This document shows, piece after piece, positions 9,686 through 22,276 of a stretch of DNA of 64,000 nt. Source of the DNA: Lumnitzera littorea (Eukaryota; Streptophyta; Magnoliopsida; Myrtales; Combretaceae); NCBI GenBank assembly GCA_024138015.1, contig JAMXBB010000011.1, positions 45,520,519-45,584,518 of the forward strand, in the 5' to 3' direction. The stretch's first letter is position 1. The number at the start of each line of letters is the position of its first letter. The translations under genes and the position numbers were made by a program. The notes under the pieces were generated by a model that saw only the letters and a program-made list of their open reading frames with translations, was not told the DNA's origin and ran no database searches.

Positions 9686-12416
9686 TGTCGAGCCTGGTTT
9701 TGTACTCTCTCGATTCTTTTTAGAAATTAAGTCTTCTTTAAACTGACCAATACTAAACCTTACCCATTTAATACTGACCCTCAACTAGGGTTTAAAGAAA
9801 ACTGATTTTTCAATTTGAAAAGGTATTGAAGTCACCACCCAATTGGAGTTAGGAAAAAGAGTTAAGTTATAACCAATTGTGTGAATTGGATATAACTTAG
9901 CTATTGGTCTATCGATTAAAAAACAAATTTATGAAACGATTTTTTTGAAAACTAGAGATCTGGATCCAAGGGCTAATTTATTAAACCTTAAATGACTACC
10001 ACTTTTTAACTTTCTGAATTTAACTTAGCTTTTCAAATGTACCCTTTTTTAATTTCTAAAACAGCTAATTATGATATCCGCGACTAAATTAATCAATTTA
10101 CTCGAATATCTAAAAATGGGAAAAAAAATAAAACTTTCATATTTTAAGTTGCCGCGTACTTACTTACAGGTACCTACATATCCGCTATTCAGAATTAGAC
10201 TTTCATAGTTCGTTTTTATAAAAATATAGTAGGTTGATTGATTTTAATTTTTGAAATATTACTGGGTTTACATTTTTACATATTTTGATTTATTTGACAA
10301 AAATTTCCTAAGGGTCTTAAATTGGATTTTATTTTTGGAAATTCTAAATAATCCTAATTTGAAAAATGATTGATTTATTTTTATTTTTTTTTTTGGAAAA
10401 TCAATTTTCTAAGTGATAAAACAATTTTATTATTTATTATTTATTTATTTATTACTTTTATCTATTATTTATTCGTTCTAATTTTAATTTTAATTTTTTT
10501 GTTATTTTTTTATTTTTTGGCTAAAATGTGAAAATAAATAAATAAAAACTAAACTAAATACTTCTTCCTTTTTTTTTTCTTTTCTATTTTCCGTCTTTCT
10601 TTTCTCTTTTTTCTTTTTCCTCTATCTTTCTCTTTTTTCCTTTTTCTTTTTAATTACCTTTACATATTGAAATAAAAAAAATAAGAAACTAAAAAAATAA
10701 AAAGATGAATCGAAAACTAAAAATAAACAAGGTTGGACCAAGCTTTGGATGCAAGTCGATTCTAGAGCAAGCGCAGGTCGGTTATCAGTTCAGGTTAGAG
10801 CGGTTGCGAATTGGGTAAGGTCATTAGATCAGGCACAACAACCAGAGTGGTGCTTCAAAGGCCATTTCGGTGGCCTAAATGATCAAGAGAAAGCTTTTTT
10901 ATGCGTTTTCGATTGGGGTATAAGGAAAATGCCACGACGATTGGTGGTGGTTTTTTGGTGTTTAGATTGGAGTAGCGGCAATGGTGGTGCGTTGTGTATA
11001 GTAAGTGACTAAGAGAAAGAGTGTACGTAGATCAAGTGTGTCTAAGCCGAGAGAGGGCATCCAAGAGAGAAGGTTGAGTGAGATCTAACTTAGATGGCAA
11101 TGGTGATGGGTCAATCTGGATAGAGGACAGTGGGTCGCAGGTTAGTTTAGTATAGGCTACGATGTGTGGTGGAGAGAGATCTGTAGACCTGATGGTATGT
11201 GTGTGTCTCGTACATACTATACCAATAGAGGACAATGGCTATGTATGGATGTTGGTGTGGAATGGACTAAGTTGTACAAGTGAGGGAGTCGTCGGGGGTA
11301 CAGTGGAGGTTTACTGTATGTGTGAGAGGCAGTTCGTGCTGTTGTGCGTGCGAGAGAGAGAAAAGGCCGAGAGTGAGGGAGTAGGTTCATGCAAGAGGGT
11401 CATGTAGGGGAAGAGGTTGGAATGTAGCTGTGGTCTATGTGTGCATGCACTCTGCGGTGGGTTGTTGGCCAAGAGTGAGGGTAAGTTGGCGTCAAGCATT
11501 TGGTTGATGTAGTTGGGGTTATTGGTTAAGAGAGAGAAAAGTTGGGGGGTGAGCCAAGAGTGGGGGGTATGAAAGAGCATAGTGGAGAGAAAGAGAGACG
11601 CTGAAGAGAGAGTATGGGTCCCCTGTATGTCTATGTTTTCATTTTCGTTGTGTATGTTGTGTTCATTATTTTTTTAAAATCAATCCCCCCTCTCCCCCTT
11701 GTTTTGAATGGCCCCTACCCTTTTTTAATTGTTTATTTAAAAAGAAAGTGAAGGGAAGAAAAGGAAAGGGGAGAAGGAAATGGGGGAAGGAAAATTTATT
11801 GTTGCAGCCAATCATAAAGTGCCACATGTGGTAATTAGACACGTAGCCCAATGAGGCCTTGACATGTGGTAATGCGTGGAACTTGAAAAAAAAAAGATAG
11901 AAAAAGGAAATCCTCACGCTTCCAGTGAGTGTCATAACCCTAACCTCCAGCTAAATCCAATGCTTCAGTCTAATTACTTTACCGTTAGGCCATTGGCCTA
12001 TGTCTTGTCCAATTGTGCAATCAAATTGCATACATGGACCAGGTCAACTTAAGCTAAATTCAAATCTAAGCTCAAGCCCAACAGTTTTTTATTTAAATTT
12101 AAAATTCTATTCTACTTAAATAACTTAAAAATTTATTATCTTTCTAAATTCCCTATTTTTTTTTAATTTTTGTGTAACTTCAAATTTCTTATATGTTTTC
12201 CTAAATTTTTCCATTTTTTTTATTTTTTCTAAATTTCTTATTTTTTGTGCTTTTTCCTATTTTCATTTTTTTTTTATCTTTCTAAAATTCCTATTTTTTT
12301 TTAATTTCTTCATTTTTTTGGGGCTTTCTTTAATTTTTTTTTTATTTTTTTTCTAATTTAGGACCTTATAACCTATTTTGAAAAATAAAAAAAGAGGCAA
12401 AATTTAGCTTTCTATG
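9686..12416 (-). repeat. Element B 5' LTR, full length (2731 bp)
   Basis: Runs from CATAGA (ancestral TGTAGA) at 12416 to CGACA at 9686 on the minus strand. It contains the Ogre-typical block with a CACCACCCAATTGGAGTTAG core near 9833-9852, T/C-rich runs at 10565-10650 and 12140-12350, and a GA-rich part at 11340-11620. Open frames here on both strands are by-products of GA/CT-rich sequence. It is homologous to the LTR of element A but clearly diverged, so A and B are relatives and not copies of one event. Confidence 0.85.
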
Positions 12417-12859
12417 ATAAGAATGGAGAACAAGTTATTCAAGTATTCAAGTGCTGGAATATGGATGATGGGCCTATGATTTCATTCCTGCTAGAGGTGC
12501 CCTCTCTAGCAGGCCTTGAATTCTGGACATTAGCCTGAATGAATGAGTTTGACAATGGTAGGAAGGTCATCGAGGTAGGATACAACCTGTTACCTCTTCT
12601 GCCCTTTGCTTACATTGCAACTCTTCCATTGGAGTTGGGATGTAACTGAAGCCATAGGTACCAACTTGGCTTTCCTTCAATTTCAACCTTTCACCTTTCT
12701 TTTAATCAATAACCATATACTCCTCTTCAAACATTAGGAGCCTAAAGTCCTACTTTTCAATGCTAATGTAGGGTATGGCTCTTTCTTTATATATTTCATA
12801 ATCCTAGCCACTTAAAATCACTATAACCTGGCCATTTAAGATGAACTTAACCTTTTGAT

Positions 12860-13200
12860 ATAGGCTTGAAGATATGGCCTCTACTAAATGTATCCAAGGT
12901 CTTCCCAATAATAGGTTAAAGTTCATTGGGATGTTTAAGACTTGGAATTGAATGTTGAAAGTTTATGGGCCGATATCAACTGGTAAGTTGATCTCCCCTA
13001 TAATTTCTCTTCTAGACCCGTTAAAAGCCCTAACTGTTGTTGAACTTGGCTTGATTGCAATTGCATCGATGCCCAATAAATCCAATGTAATGAGAAGGTA
13101 GACATTTAATGATGATCCATTGTCGATGAGGACTCTCGCTGTGATAATGTTGTTTACCCTTACTATTATGAAGAGGGGTTTAGTGTGTTAATTACCTTTT
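12860..13200 (-). pseudogene. Element A protease (retropepsin)
   Basis: The minus frame shows VLIDNGSSLNV (the DxG active-site motif as DNG) at about 13110-13150 and, about 80 residues later, the second hallmark LLGRPWIH near 12920-12935, as in Ty3/gypsy retropepsins of the Tat lineage. There are in-frame stops, for example after VDIGP and after ILSG. The frame decays through a linker with IPTPMEEL down to 12417, where element B interrupts it. This protein would have cut the Gag-Pol polyprotein. Confidence 0.82.
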
Positions 13201-15209
13201 TCACCCAGTTCTTCGGTAAAGAAAGAAATTTGATCCATAATGAGGACAAAGTCAGTGACAAACCTTATTCTTTCAATTGGGATTTCATAACGAACTTTGA
13301 CTTCCCTTAAACTTCTAAATAAAGCTTCCTGATGTAGTTATGACACGATCAATAAGCTCATGAGAGATATTTATATTGGAGTCGTAGTGAGTTGATCCAT
13401 TATTTTATACTCACTAAACTTGATTATTTTGGTGAAGGTAGACAATCCTTCTTCATATTTGGCCAATTCATTGTTTAGCCTTTCCAGTACAGTTTTCTTT
13501 TTTAGGTTCTCCTTCAGGTCGTAAATTCTACCAGAGCAAGTAATCCTTCCTACAAGTGAGCTCGATTGCCCCTAATTTACTGCCTGGTAGTTGAAAGAGG
13601 TTGTTTTATAATTTTCAAAGGCTAAAGGCACATGGAAGGTATACCTTTTGGTTTGTGGAATTTGCTTTTCCTCTTATTTATAGAATGTATAGCCCTTGGG
13701 CTCTCGATTAGAACTGATCATGTTAATGGCGAGCTTTGAGTTGTCAAATATCATATTGATGATGGGCTCATGATTAGGCAAGGGCTTGTTGTTGATGTTC
13801 GGAATTGGAGCCTCTACGAAGTCTAGTTGGATTGTGCCTTCGTCGATTAAATCCTGAATTTTATTTCTTAATCTCCAGCATTAGTCTGTTAAATGGCCCA
13901 CTTGCCTCATATGATATTGATACCTTACACTGGGATAAAAAAAATCTTGGCTTGTACCTTTTATTAGGAGCTTCTAAATGAAGCAAATTATCCTTTCTTA
14001 GTTTTTCAAGTATCTAATTAAAAGGAACGGATATTTTGGTGAACTACCATAGGGCCCTATTGACTTGGCTTTTGAACTGCTGCTAATCTGGCAAAGGATT
14101 CGTCCAAAAAGAAACTCGAGCATTGGGCTTAATATTTGAATTGACCATGCCAATAGTAGCTTTTATAAGCTTGTTGGTGGTAGGTTTAGCAGAGTATGGT
14201 CTTCTATTTGATGGTTCTTGTAATTTGCCAGAGGAGACGACACTTTCAATCTGATACCCTACTATTACTACCTTTGAAAAACTAGAAGAGGCTTGCCCAA
14301 TTAGGTGACAGAAGTAGGGTCTCTCAAGAGTGTTGATAAAAGCTGAAGTCAGTTCTTTCCAATCATGGAGGTGGATACCCTTGTAGCTAAGGATCTCTAC
14401 CTTTGGGCGTAATCTTTAAAAGATTCATTGTGCCTCCTCCTTAAGGTAACCAAGTCCGTCATGGTTAATACTACCTTAACATTAAACTTATATTGCTCAT
14501 AAAATTCCCTAACCAGCTTTTCCTTTGTATTTACCTGATTCAGATCCAATTTAGTATACCAAGTTAAAGTAGGGCCAATTAGGCTATCTTGAAAAGTTTA
14601 GACCATGAGCTAGTCATATTGGACATATTTGCACATCTTTCATGCATACAGCCTAGTGTGTAGCTTAGGGCACCCAGTTCCATTCTACTTCTCAAAGTCA
14701 AGTACTTTAAATTTCTCTAAGAAGCTTCCATAGTCAAAGGTAGAGAAGTTTGTTATACTAACTTACTCGAATCTGTCATACCCTTCGAGTATTTTCCTTT
14801 TCTTAGTGATTTATTGGGTTTATTGCTTCTCAAGCTCTTTCAATCTGTCCTAATCAGCTTTAAGCTTTAGGTTGACTAGAAACGAGTAAGTGTTTGGCTC
14901 GAAAGTCAAGTTGACATTCGGATAGACCCTTTCTGTCTCAAAAGATTTGAAAGTCTAGTTGAGTAGGCTTCTTTTTCTTTAAGAGGTAGGGCTTTAGCAT
15001 TCTTTCCATATCGAGCTTTGGAGTTTTTTTCATTTGATGGAGCCATGGACCTAAGTAAGGTGATGTTGTCAGCAAGGAAGCTCAATTGATCAGCAATCTT
15101 CCCTACTATTCATTCTAGGGAGTGGAACCTCAGCTCGGTGGGATCAACAATTTTAGTGTTGACACTATTGTTGTTGGTGTTAATGTTGTCGTTTCCTTGG
15201 TTCGCCATT
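13200..15209 (-). pseudogene. Element A gag
   Basis: The frame starts with an ATG at 15209 (MANQGNDNIN, asparagine-rich) and continues through a coiled-coil-like segment (IADQLSFLADNITLLRS) and an RS/K-rich stretch. Near the end is a decayed zinc finger of the Ogre form, C-X2-H..GH-X4-C, read as YQYH...GHLTD*CW at about 13890-13940, with the first Cys changed to Tyr, followed by NKIQDLIDEGTI and NPLPNH-like text typical of the Tat Gag-protease junction. Many stops and frameshifts occur. Gag forms the virus-like particle; this copy is not functional. Confidence 0.75.
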
Positions 15210-15479
15210 TTGGTCTGTGAGCGAGTTCTAATAGGACTACTCTAAAAGGTTTAATGCTTGGGAGCTATCTTGGTGACGTAGTTTAAGATTACTTTTCAAT
15301 AAGTTAGCACATGTATTTTAATTTTTTGAAGATATGGAAATGAAATAAATGAATGAAATGCAAGTATGCTACGCAAATGAAAAGGAGGGGATCAATGATT
15401 AACTAACAAAATAGCAAGTTTATTTATTATTCTTTAACTCTCGAAGTTTTATTACATTAAAAAAAAAAATACAAATTCA

Positions 15480-17020
15480 TCTAGACTGATATTCTTTTCT
15501 TCATAGGCCAAATGACATTTTCTTCTTCTAGTTACTAGGTTCGATGGCCACTACTTTACCTTTCTTTTGACCATACTCAGTTGCTTCCTCAAATTCTTGA
15601 ATTCTCTTCTAAGCCATCTTCAACCAGTGCTCTAAGGCATGTGACCTTTTCCTAGACTCTAGAAAGAGGTTTCCCTACCTATCTTTTTCATTGTAGATGA
15701 CTTCCATACGAGCTTTTACCTGGTCCATGTAGGTCACCATTTCAGAGTAAGATTTATAGGGGAAGGTTGAAGGACCTCTAGTGCTCGATCTTGCACCATG
15801 CCTAACTTGTGAAGTTGATTGTATAAGTACTCTTTGGTGACCCGAAGTCTATCTAGTTTTCCTATGAATTCGCTTAAATCAATGTTAGGGCTTATGGTCT
15901 CGGTGTCCCACCAAGCCTTAATCTTGCAAAGCTTGGATACCTTTTTTGTAGAGTGAGGCCCTTTAAGGTTAAGAGTGAATGGCTCCAATGAAAGCCTATG
16001 AACTATGTCTTGGATGCCTTGAAACTACCTTACCATGTTATTCAAATAGTAGCCTATACACTAACTCATTTTGATCAATGGTACAACATGATAATTTTTA
16101 CAAACCAATATGACCTTAACATAATTGCTCCATCTAGCAGTCTACAGTATGTCTTCAACTCGAAAATCTTACGAAACCTCTATCCAAAGAAGGGTAAGGA
16201 TATCTTTTGATAATTTGATCTTATCATTGAAAGAGTCAATAAGATTAATTTTCTTGGCGAATTCACCCCTTATCAAGTCTAACCTGAAGCATTTGATGTA
16301 GCTGACGAACCATACCTTTAATGGTGCCATGTTTGACTTGAGATCTCCAGATCCTCTTTTCTTAAGGAAATTAAGGTTTCTTGTTAAGCCAGTAAGGCAG
16401 GAATATAAGACTTTCTTTCCTAAAACTGAGCCATTAATTCTACTACCATAAAGTGTATAGGAAAAGATCTGCTTGGAAATAGGTTGGTGGCAAATACTAC
16501 TAATATATAAGCATTAATTCAATTCTCCTTCCAATTACCAATAAATAAAGCTCGTTTGTTGGAGATAGGTTTAGTCTGGAAAAAAATGGATTAGATCCCA
16601 TATCTTAATAGTGTACTTGTTGCAATCATTTAGGGCTTCATTAATCTCATACTTACAAATCCCCAAGAATTTTCAAAAAATGTAGGCTAGGCCAAACTTG
16701 AGTTCTGGAACGTATGCTCATCTAAGGGAGGGGCTTGAAGTAGTTGGGTGTAATCTTTCAAAGTTGGGCTAATTAGGTGTGGCCTAAAATGGAATGTAAC
16801 TTTTTTGGGCTCCTAAAAATAGTCCAAGGCCTTTACTAGCATAATGCTAATGTTCACTTTGGATAATGAGAGTATAGGCCTAATCTTATTGGTAATGACC
16901 TCTTATTCTCTTAGTTCGAAGGCTTGAAACCATTGATTGAGTATGGGCTTTAAGTTTATAGGTTTGTGGACATGAATCTCTTTAGTGAAGACTTTGGCGT
17001 TGGATGTGTTAGCTAATTTT
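15480..17020 (-). pseudogene. Element A ORF1 (extra Ogre ORF, plant-mobile-domain-like)
   Basis: This is a long decayed minus frame upstream of gag. It includes NLKPILNQWFQAFELRE, ALDYF*EPKKVTFHFRPHLI and SPTLKDYTQLL, which follow the pattern of the plant-mobile-domain-like ORF1 known in Ogre elements. Further on come WWDTETISPNIDLSEFIGKL and LRVTKEYLYNQLHKL (15734-15988) and a charged C-terminal coiled coil (ESRKRSHALEHWL.MA, then IQEFEEA.EYG) to about 15500. No start codon can be fixed. The role of ORF1 is unknown; it is not a host gene. Confidence 0.68.
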
Positions 17021-17347
17021 GAAAGATTACAAGGAAAAAATAAATGATAAAGGGAAGGACGTATACATCAAAAGAAATTACAAAAGATTTCCTCTGTTCA
17101 TGAATTCTAGGAAAAATACAAGGAAAGAAATTTCGAGTTTGTCTTTTTTTCTTCTTCTCTTTTGTAATAATGCTGCCTTGTTAGCTATTCCTTGACCCCA
17201 AAAAATGTATGTAAAGAGGGTGGGTTCTATTAGTTCTTAAACTCTATGACCTCACGTGTTTCTAAAAAATGGTTCCTTGATCACATCGAAGTTTAAGGGG
17301 GGTATCCTAATCAGCCCTAAGTGGTGGTTGCCCTACTACACCTGAGT
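17021..17347 (-). other. Element A leader, primer site missing
   Basis: Contains the block shared with element B (17222-17334), but that block runs almost straight into the LTR end. The tRNA-Arg primer site and about 300 bp present in B (9376-9685) are absent, consistent with a deletion. Confidence 0.6.
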
Positions 17348-19847
17348 TGTCAAGCTTGATTTTTGCTCTCAGTTTTCATAAATTAGTCTTCTTTAAACAA
17401 ATCAATATTAAACCCTTCCAGTTTAATACTGACCATCGACTAAGATTTAAAGAAAACCGGTTCTTTTAATCTATAAAAATGTTTTAGAGTTGCCACCCAA
17501 TTGGAGTCAGAAAAAAGAGTTAAGTTATAATCAATTGGGTGGATTAATTATAACTTAGCTATTGATCATTCGATAAAATCGATTTTTTGTTAAAACGATT
17601 TTTGAAAACCAAATATCTAGATCTGGAGTTTAGGATTTTTAAACCCTTATAGGTACCACTAACTTACCAATTTTAGATTCAATCCCTTAAAATCACCTTT
17701 TAGTAATTATCTTAGAAAGACAAATTTGAACAATTTATACTAAAGTGGAAAAATGGTTTTTTTGTTTTTTTTTTTACTATCGCCTCGTAAGTGTCTACGT
17801 ATTCGCTATTCAGAATCAAATGTACGTAGTTTTTTTGTTTGAAAACTTTATGTGAGTAAGTTAAATTTAACTTCTAAAAACCACTTGGATTTACATTTTA
17901 AATTGATTAAAGTTTATTTTTTGAGAAAATGCTAAAAGGTCCTAAAGTCATATTTATATGAAAATTCTAAAAAAAAAAAGGCCCTAATTTTGAAAAAGGT
18001 CAATTTTGTTCGTCCTTATTGAAAAAACTATTTTTTAGGTGATAAAAGCCCTATTTATTAATCTATTTTTTATTTTTATTTTACAATCCTAAGTCTTAGT
18101 TGGAATAAAAAAAAAAAAAAAACTAAAACATCCCTTCTACTTTCTCTTTTTTCCTTCTTTTCTCTCCTTTTTTTCTTTATTTTTTTTTTCTCTTTCTTTT
18201 GGTTTTTCATTTTTTTTTACAATGTACAAATACATAGGTAAAAAATAAAATAAAATAAATAAATAAAGCAAACCAGGTCAGCTTCAAGTTTGCTCCAAAC
18301 TTCAACTGCAGCGACTGGTCAATGTGGTTTTGGATGCTTATCAACGTTAAAACAAGTAGAGAATGAGAGATTTATGCCTTTCGTATTGGACTTAGGGGGG
18401 CTGGGGGGAGGGGCTAAGCTTAGTGCCTTGATGTTTGGTAGTCGTTTAAGTAGTGATTAGAGTTGGTGTCTTGCAGTAGTTGTCGGTGGTGGCGCACAGT
18501 GATCGTTAAAATGGAATGGGAGGTCGGGTCTTGGTTTTTTTACCTCTACGAAATCAGTTGTAGTAATAGTTTTAGAAGGGGACACCTAGAGAGAGAGAGG
18601 GAAGGAGAGAGAGTGGATTGAAGAGAGAGAGAGAGAGAGAGAGAGAGATGTTTTCCAATCTTTTCTGTTTCTTGGAATGAATCAAAGGACTCTTATTTAT
18701 ACTAAACTAACATCAAATAAGTTAGGAAAGTTCAAATTTTTGATTAAATGTGTTAATGAATTTTGACCTGAAAACCCAACTTTTTCAATTTTTTTACTTC
18801 AATTTTAAAGGCATTAATGACTGAATTTGAATGTGTTTTTGGTTTAATTTAAAACTAAGCCATATGTAGTATATGATTTTATTAAAAAATGGTTCTTAAT
18901 GTGTGATAAATGCCGATAAATTGTCTTTGAACTTAGCTCCTCACGTTCAAAAAAAGAAAGAAAAGAAGAAAACTGGAATCAGGGATTGAAATAAGGAAGA
19001 AGAAGGAAAAGAAACTAACGTGTAGTCATGTGCGGGGCATATGCTACATGCCCCCACGCCTACAGTTGAAAATTAAATGGGGTAAACCCAGTGCCGCCTC
19101 CTCCCCTCCCCCCGCNTGGTTTAATTTAAAACTAAGCCATATGTAGTATATGATTTTATTAAAAAATGGTTCTTAATGTGTGATAAATGCCGATAAATTG
19201 TCTTTGAACTTAGCTCCTCACGTTCAAAAAAAGAAAGAAAAGAAGAAAACTGGAATCAGGGATTGAAATAAGGAAGAAGAAGGAAAAGAAACTAACGTGT
19301 AGTCATGTGCGGGGCATATGCTACATGCCCCCACGCCTACAGTTGAAAATTAAATGGGGTAAACCCAGTGCCGCCCCCTCCCCTCCCCCCGCGTGCCCCC
19401 CCCCCCCCCCCCCCCAATGCCCGACCCCGACGTTCTATGATCAAGGCTTATGTCCTGTTTAAAAAAATACGAACCATATTTTGGTCCGCACCGAGCTATA
19501 CATTTTTATTTATTTATAAGAACTAAATACATAAAATTAAAGACCTATTAACTAGGTGGCCTATCTTAATTGCACATTAAGAACCTCTTTTCGAAAAGAA
19601 AAAGACACTTTGTGCCTGGTGAGATTTGAACTCTAAACCTCTATGTCAATGGCCCTATGTCTTGCTCATATTGTACATATGGACTAAGTTAGCTAAGGTT
19701 AGATTTGAATCTAAGCTCAAGCCCAACGATCCTTTTCTTAAATTTTCTATTTTTTTTTTTTGTATTTTTCATAATTTAGGACCCTTTAATTTATTCTCAA
19801 AAGTTTAAAAAAATAAAAAGGAGGGGAGGAAAAATAGGGTGTCTACA
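17348..19847 (-). repeat. Element A 5' LTR
   Basis: The minus strand begins TGTAGACACCCTATTTTTCC at 19847 and ends TTGACA at 17348, giving TG...CA termini. It carries the block with CCACCCAATTGGAGTCAG near 17495-17512 and a GA microsatellite at 18590-18650. The apparent length includes about 277 bp that is probably an assembly duplication around the N at 19116, so the true length is nearer 2.2 kb. Confidence 0.85.
18840..19392. repeat. 276-bp direct duplication flanking a single N (likely assembly artefact)
   Basis: Bases 18840-19115 and 19117-19392 are the same 276 bp with one visible difference (T at 19099, C at 19376). They meet at the only ambiguous base of the window (19116) and the second ends beside a poly-C run at 19396-19415. 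This is the pattern of two overlapping contigs joined without merging. Confidence 0.85.
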
Positions 19848-20813
19848 TGCGTCGATTTTCTTGCTCAATAGATCTACCTTAAATGCTAGAGAAATAATCA
19901 AGTTCATATCATAAATTCCTATGGTCTTTTGCCTGACTCTAGTTCTTTCTCACTGATAATTGTTCATCGCCATTTCTTCAATCAAGTTTTGTACTTGCTC
20001 GAATGTCTTTGCGTACAAAGCACCTCATGCAGAAGCATCAATCATATGTCTTGTAGATAAATTGAGAACATTATAGAAGGTTCAAATCTGCATTCAAAGG
20101 GGGAGGCCATCATGTAGGCACTTCCTAAACAAGTCTATGAATTGCTCCTAAGAATCATATAGAGTCTCAGCTTCTAATTGGGCAAAACAAGAAATGTCGT
20201 TCTAAAGTTTAGCGATCTTCGCAGGTAGAAAATACTTCTCTAAAAATTTCTCCACCAATTCATTCTAAGTTGTGATTGAGTTCTGTGGTAAGGAGTTCAA
20301 ACATTGCTTTTCTCTACCCCTTAAGGAAAAAGGAAATAATCACAATCGGATAGCATCATCTGTGGCTACGTTGATTTTAAATGTATCACAAATCTCTAGA
20401 AAGCTAGAGATGTGAGCATTAGGATCTTCATCTTAGAGGCCGTCAAACTGAATATATTGTTACACCATTTGTATGATGTTGGCTGTAATTTGGAAGTTGT
20501 TAGCAACAATGATTGGCCTTGTGATACTGGAGTCGACTCTAGTAAGTATAGGCCTTGAATAGTCGAACATGGTCCAGTTTGCTTCATCACCATTGTTAGC
20601 CATAAGTTTAAGATCTTATGGTGGATAGAGTGTTGGATCTTTTTTATTAATGAATTGATTGTTGGCCACTTCACCTTCTTCCTTAACCTTAACAATTGAC
20701 CCATCTTCTATGGTAGCCACAGTTTGTCTAGTACATAATCTTAAATTTTGAAGGATAGTTCTCTTAATTTTATGATCAAGTTCTACTAAATCTTCTGGAT
20801 TGCCTCGGGTCAT
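19848..20813 (-). pseudogene. Element C gag (Athila-type)
   Basis: The frame starts at an ATG at 20813 (MTRGNPEDL). The conserved Athila/retro-gag core is clear at about 20250-20470: DEDPNAHISSFLEICDTF, then DDAIRL*LFPFSLRGREKQ, LNSLPQNSITT*NELVEKFL and ALETLY-like text near 20165. C-terminal text (AFKVDLLSKKIDA) ends at 19848, where the LTR of element A begins. There are several TGG or CAG/CAA to stop changes. The rest of element C lies beyond the left edge, displaced by element A. Confidence 0.82.
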
Positions 20814-20926
20814 GCACTACAAAGGTAAGAAATATAGAATCAATCATAGCTTAAAGTAATAAAGAAAGGAAAACAATGAAAACAATTGGTCAAAGTAATA
20901 AAGCAACTAATGTTCTTAATATCGAA

Positions 20927-20945
20927 GTTTCTAGCAACGGTGCCA
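20927..20945 (-). other. Element C primer-binding site (Athila type)
   Basis: On the minus strand TGGCACCGTTGCTAGAAAC follows the LTR end ATATCA after AGTTTT. This is a close relative of the TGGCGCCGTTGCC-type primer site of Athila elements, with CpG changed to CpA. Confidence 0.78.
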
Positions 20946-20951
20946 AAAACT

Positions 20952-22276
20952 TGATATGAGGTAAGTGCGCCCATTAAATTCTAATATAGCAAATATAAGT
21001 CTAAGTCAATCCCATAGAGACCTCGAGTATTAATACTAACCTTAGCTCTATTATCTAATGGGAAAATTGTGATGGGTTGCATGAATTAAAAATACTAAAA
21101 TTAACAAATTAATCTAATTATGAGACTTAACTAAGTAATTAGGAAGCAATAAAATTAAGAATGACTTCAAGAAGGCAAATAATGTATTTAAGAATTGTTT
21201 CCCTTAGTGTTTAACATGTGACGGCTAAAAATCTATCTAATTCCGTTTCTATTATTCTTCACCAGAGGAATTTGCAATTGAAGTTATCACATTTCTCAAG
21301 TATATTAACCTTAACCTTAAATTATTTACTAGAATATCTTTACTTGCTAATATAATTTAGAATTGCATTAACGTACATTGAATTCCTACACAAAAATAAC
21401 AACTTCCTAAAAGAATTATGCTTCTTATCTCTAAGTACATATGTAAATCTCTTCAATTATGTCAAGATCTCATTACCCATGTGATTTCTTAATCATCATA
21501 CATAAAATCATAAATTGATATCCTAAAATATCAATTAATAATAAAAACATATAATTGGATCAAGAAAGATAAAAACTTTATTGAAAATTATTAATTAATC
21601 TAATAGTCACATGAAACCATAGGTTTCACGATCCTAAATACAAGCATCTTAAACTACCATAATGAAATTAGAAGAAAATTACAGCAAAATCAAAAAATAA
21701 AACTCGAAAAACCCCTTTTGTTGATGAGAAATCTTTTCAATATTGAAGTTAGGTGTTGCTTCCACCTTTTTCTCCTTCTTCTCTTCAAGTCTCTTCTACT
21801 TTGAATGTGTAGAGTTATGTCTAAAACCCTCACAAGTCCTTATATAATACATTAGGAAATTTCCTTTTTCGTCACTAGGCACAACCTAAGACACAATTGT
21901 GTCCTTGGATTGTGTAACTCACTGACTTTAGGTGCAAAAATCATCCTAGGTGGGATAAAGCCTGGGAACATGGCTGTGTCCTCAAGTTGTGTAACTTTCT
22001 AACAAAAAATTATTACTTTCTCCTATTATATGTACATGGCTTAGGAATACAATTATGTATTATGTTGTGTAACTTTAAAACTTCATAACTTATTCATTTG
22101 AACTCTAAATTGAGTAAAACTTAGTTCCTTTTCTTCATTTCTAATTTGAGAACGCGTTTAAATCTTGAAATTAAAATTTTACTTAATTAAGTGTCAATTT
22201 CTTTAAAAACAACCAAAAATATAAGGGGAATGCTATAAAATCATTATGTAAAGTGTATTTAAAATAAGAGTGATCA
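20952..22276 (-). repeat. Element C 5' LTR (1325 bp)
   Basis: On the minus strand it starts TGATCACTC at 22276 and ends CATATCA at 20952. The right end is set by where homology to the intact D LTR begins (22277 matches 28211), so C is inserted in D's 3' LTR. Candidate duplication CTCTC at 22277-22281; the partner is outside the window. Confidence 0.75.

Larger units (their letters stand above)
1250..12416 (-). mobile_element. Element B: non-autonomous Ogre-type LTR element nested in A
   Basis: B has a 5' LTR (9686-12416), a tRNA-Arg-type primer site, an interior of 6.6 kb without gag or pol, a purine-rich tract and a truncated 3' LTR (1250-3107). The two LTRs align along their length, for example the AATCAATTTTCTAAG block at about 1258 and 10401. 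The last 700 bp or so of the 3' LTR are absent, and element A's RT begins directly at the break. A deletion after insertion explains both losses. The interior is mainly tandem arrays plus one short coding remnant, so B would have depended on proteins from a relative such as A. Confidence 0.82.
1..19847 (-). mobile_element. Element A: Ogre/Tat-type Ty3/gypsy retrotransposon, split by element B
   Basis: Reading right to left on the minus strand, the element has a 5' LTR (17348-19847), an untranslated leader, an extra ORF1, gag and protease (down to 12417), then element B, then reverse transcriptase and the start of RNase H (1249 down to 1). It runs off the left edge. The extra ORF upstream of gag, the TGTAGACACC LTR start and the Tat-type RT are hallmarks of the Ogre/Tat lineage. 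All frames contain stops. Its right end lies inside the gag of element C, with candidate target duplication TGCGT at 19848-19852; the other end is outside the window. The identification is firm; the boundary at 12416/12417 is accurate to a few bases. Confidence 0.85.

Noticed and set aside
10749..11935. Open frames in the B 5' LTR
   Set aside because: Same GA-rich LTR segment; not conserved as protein between LTR copies.
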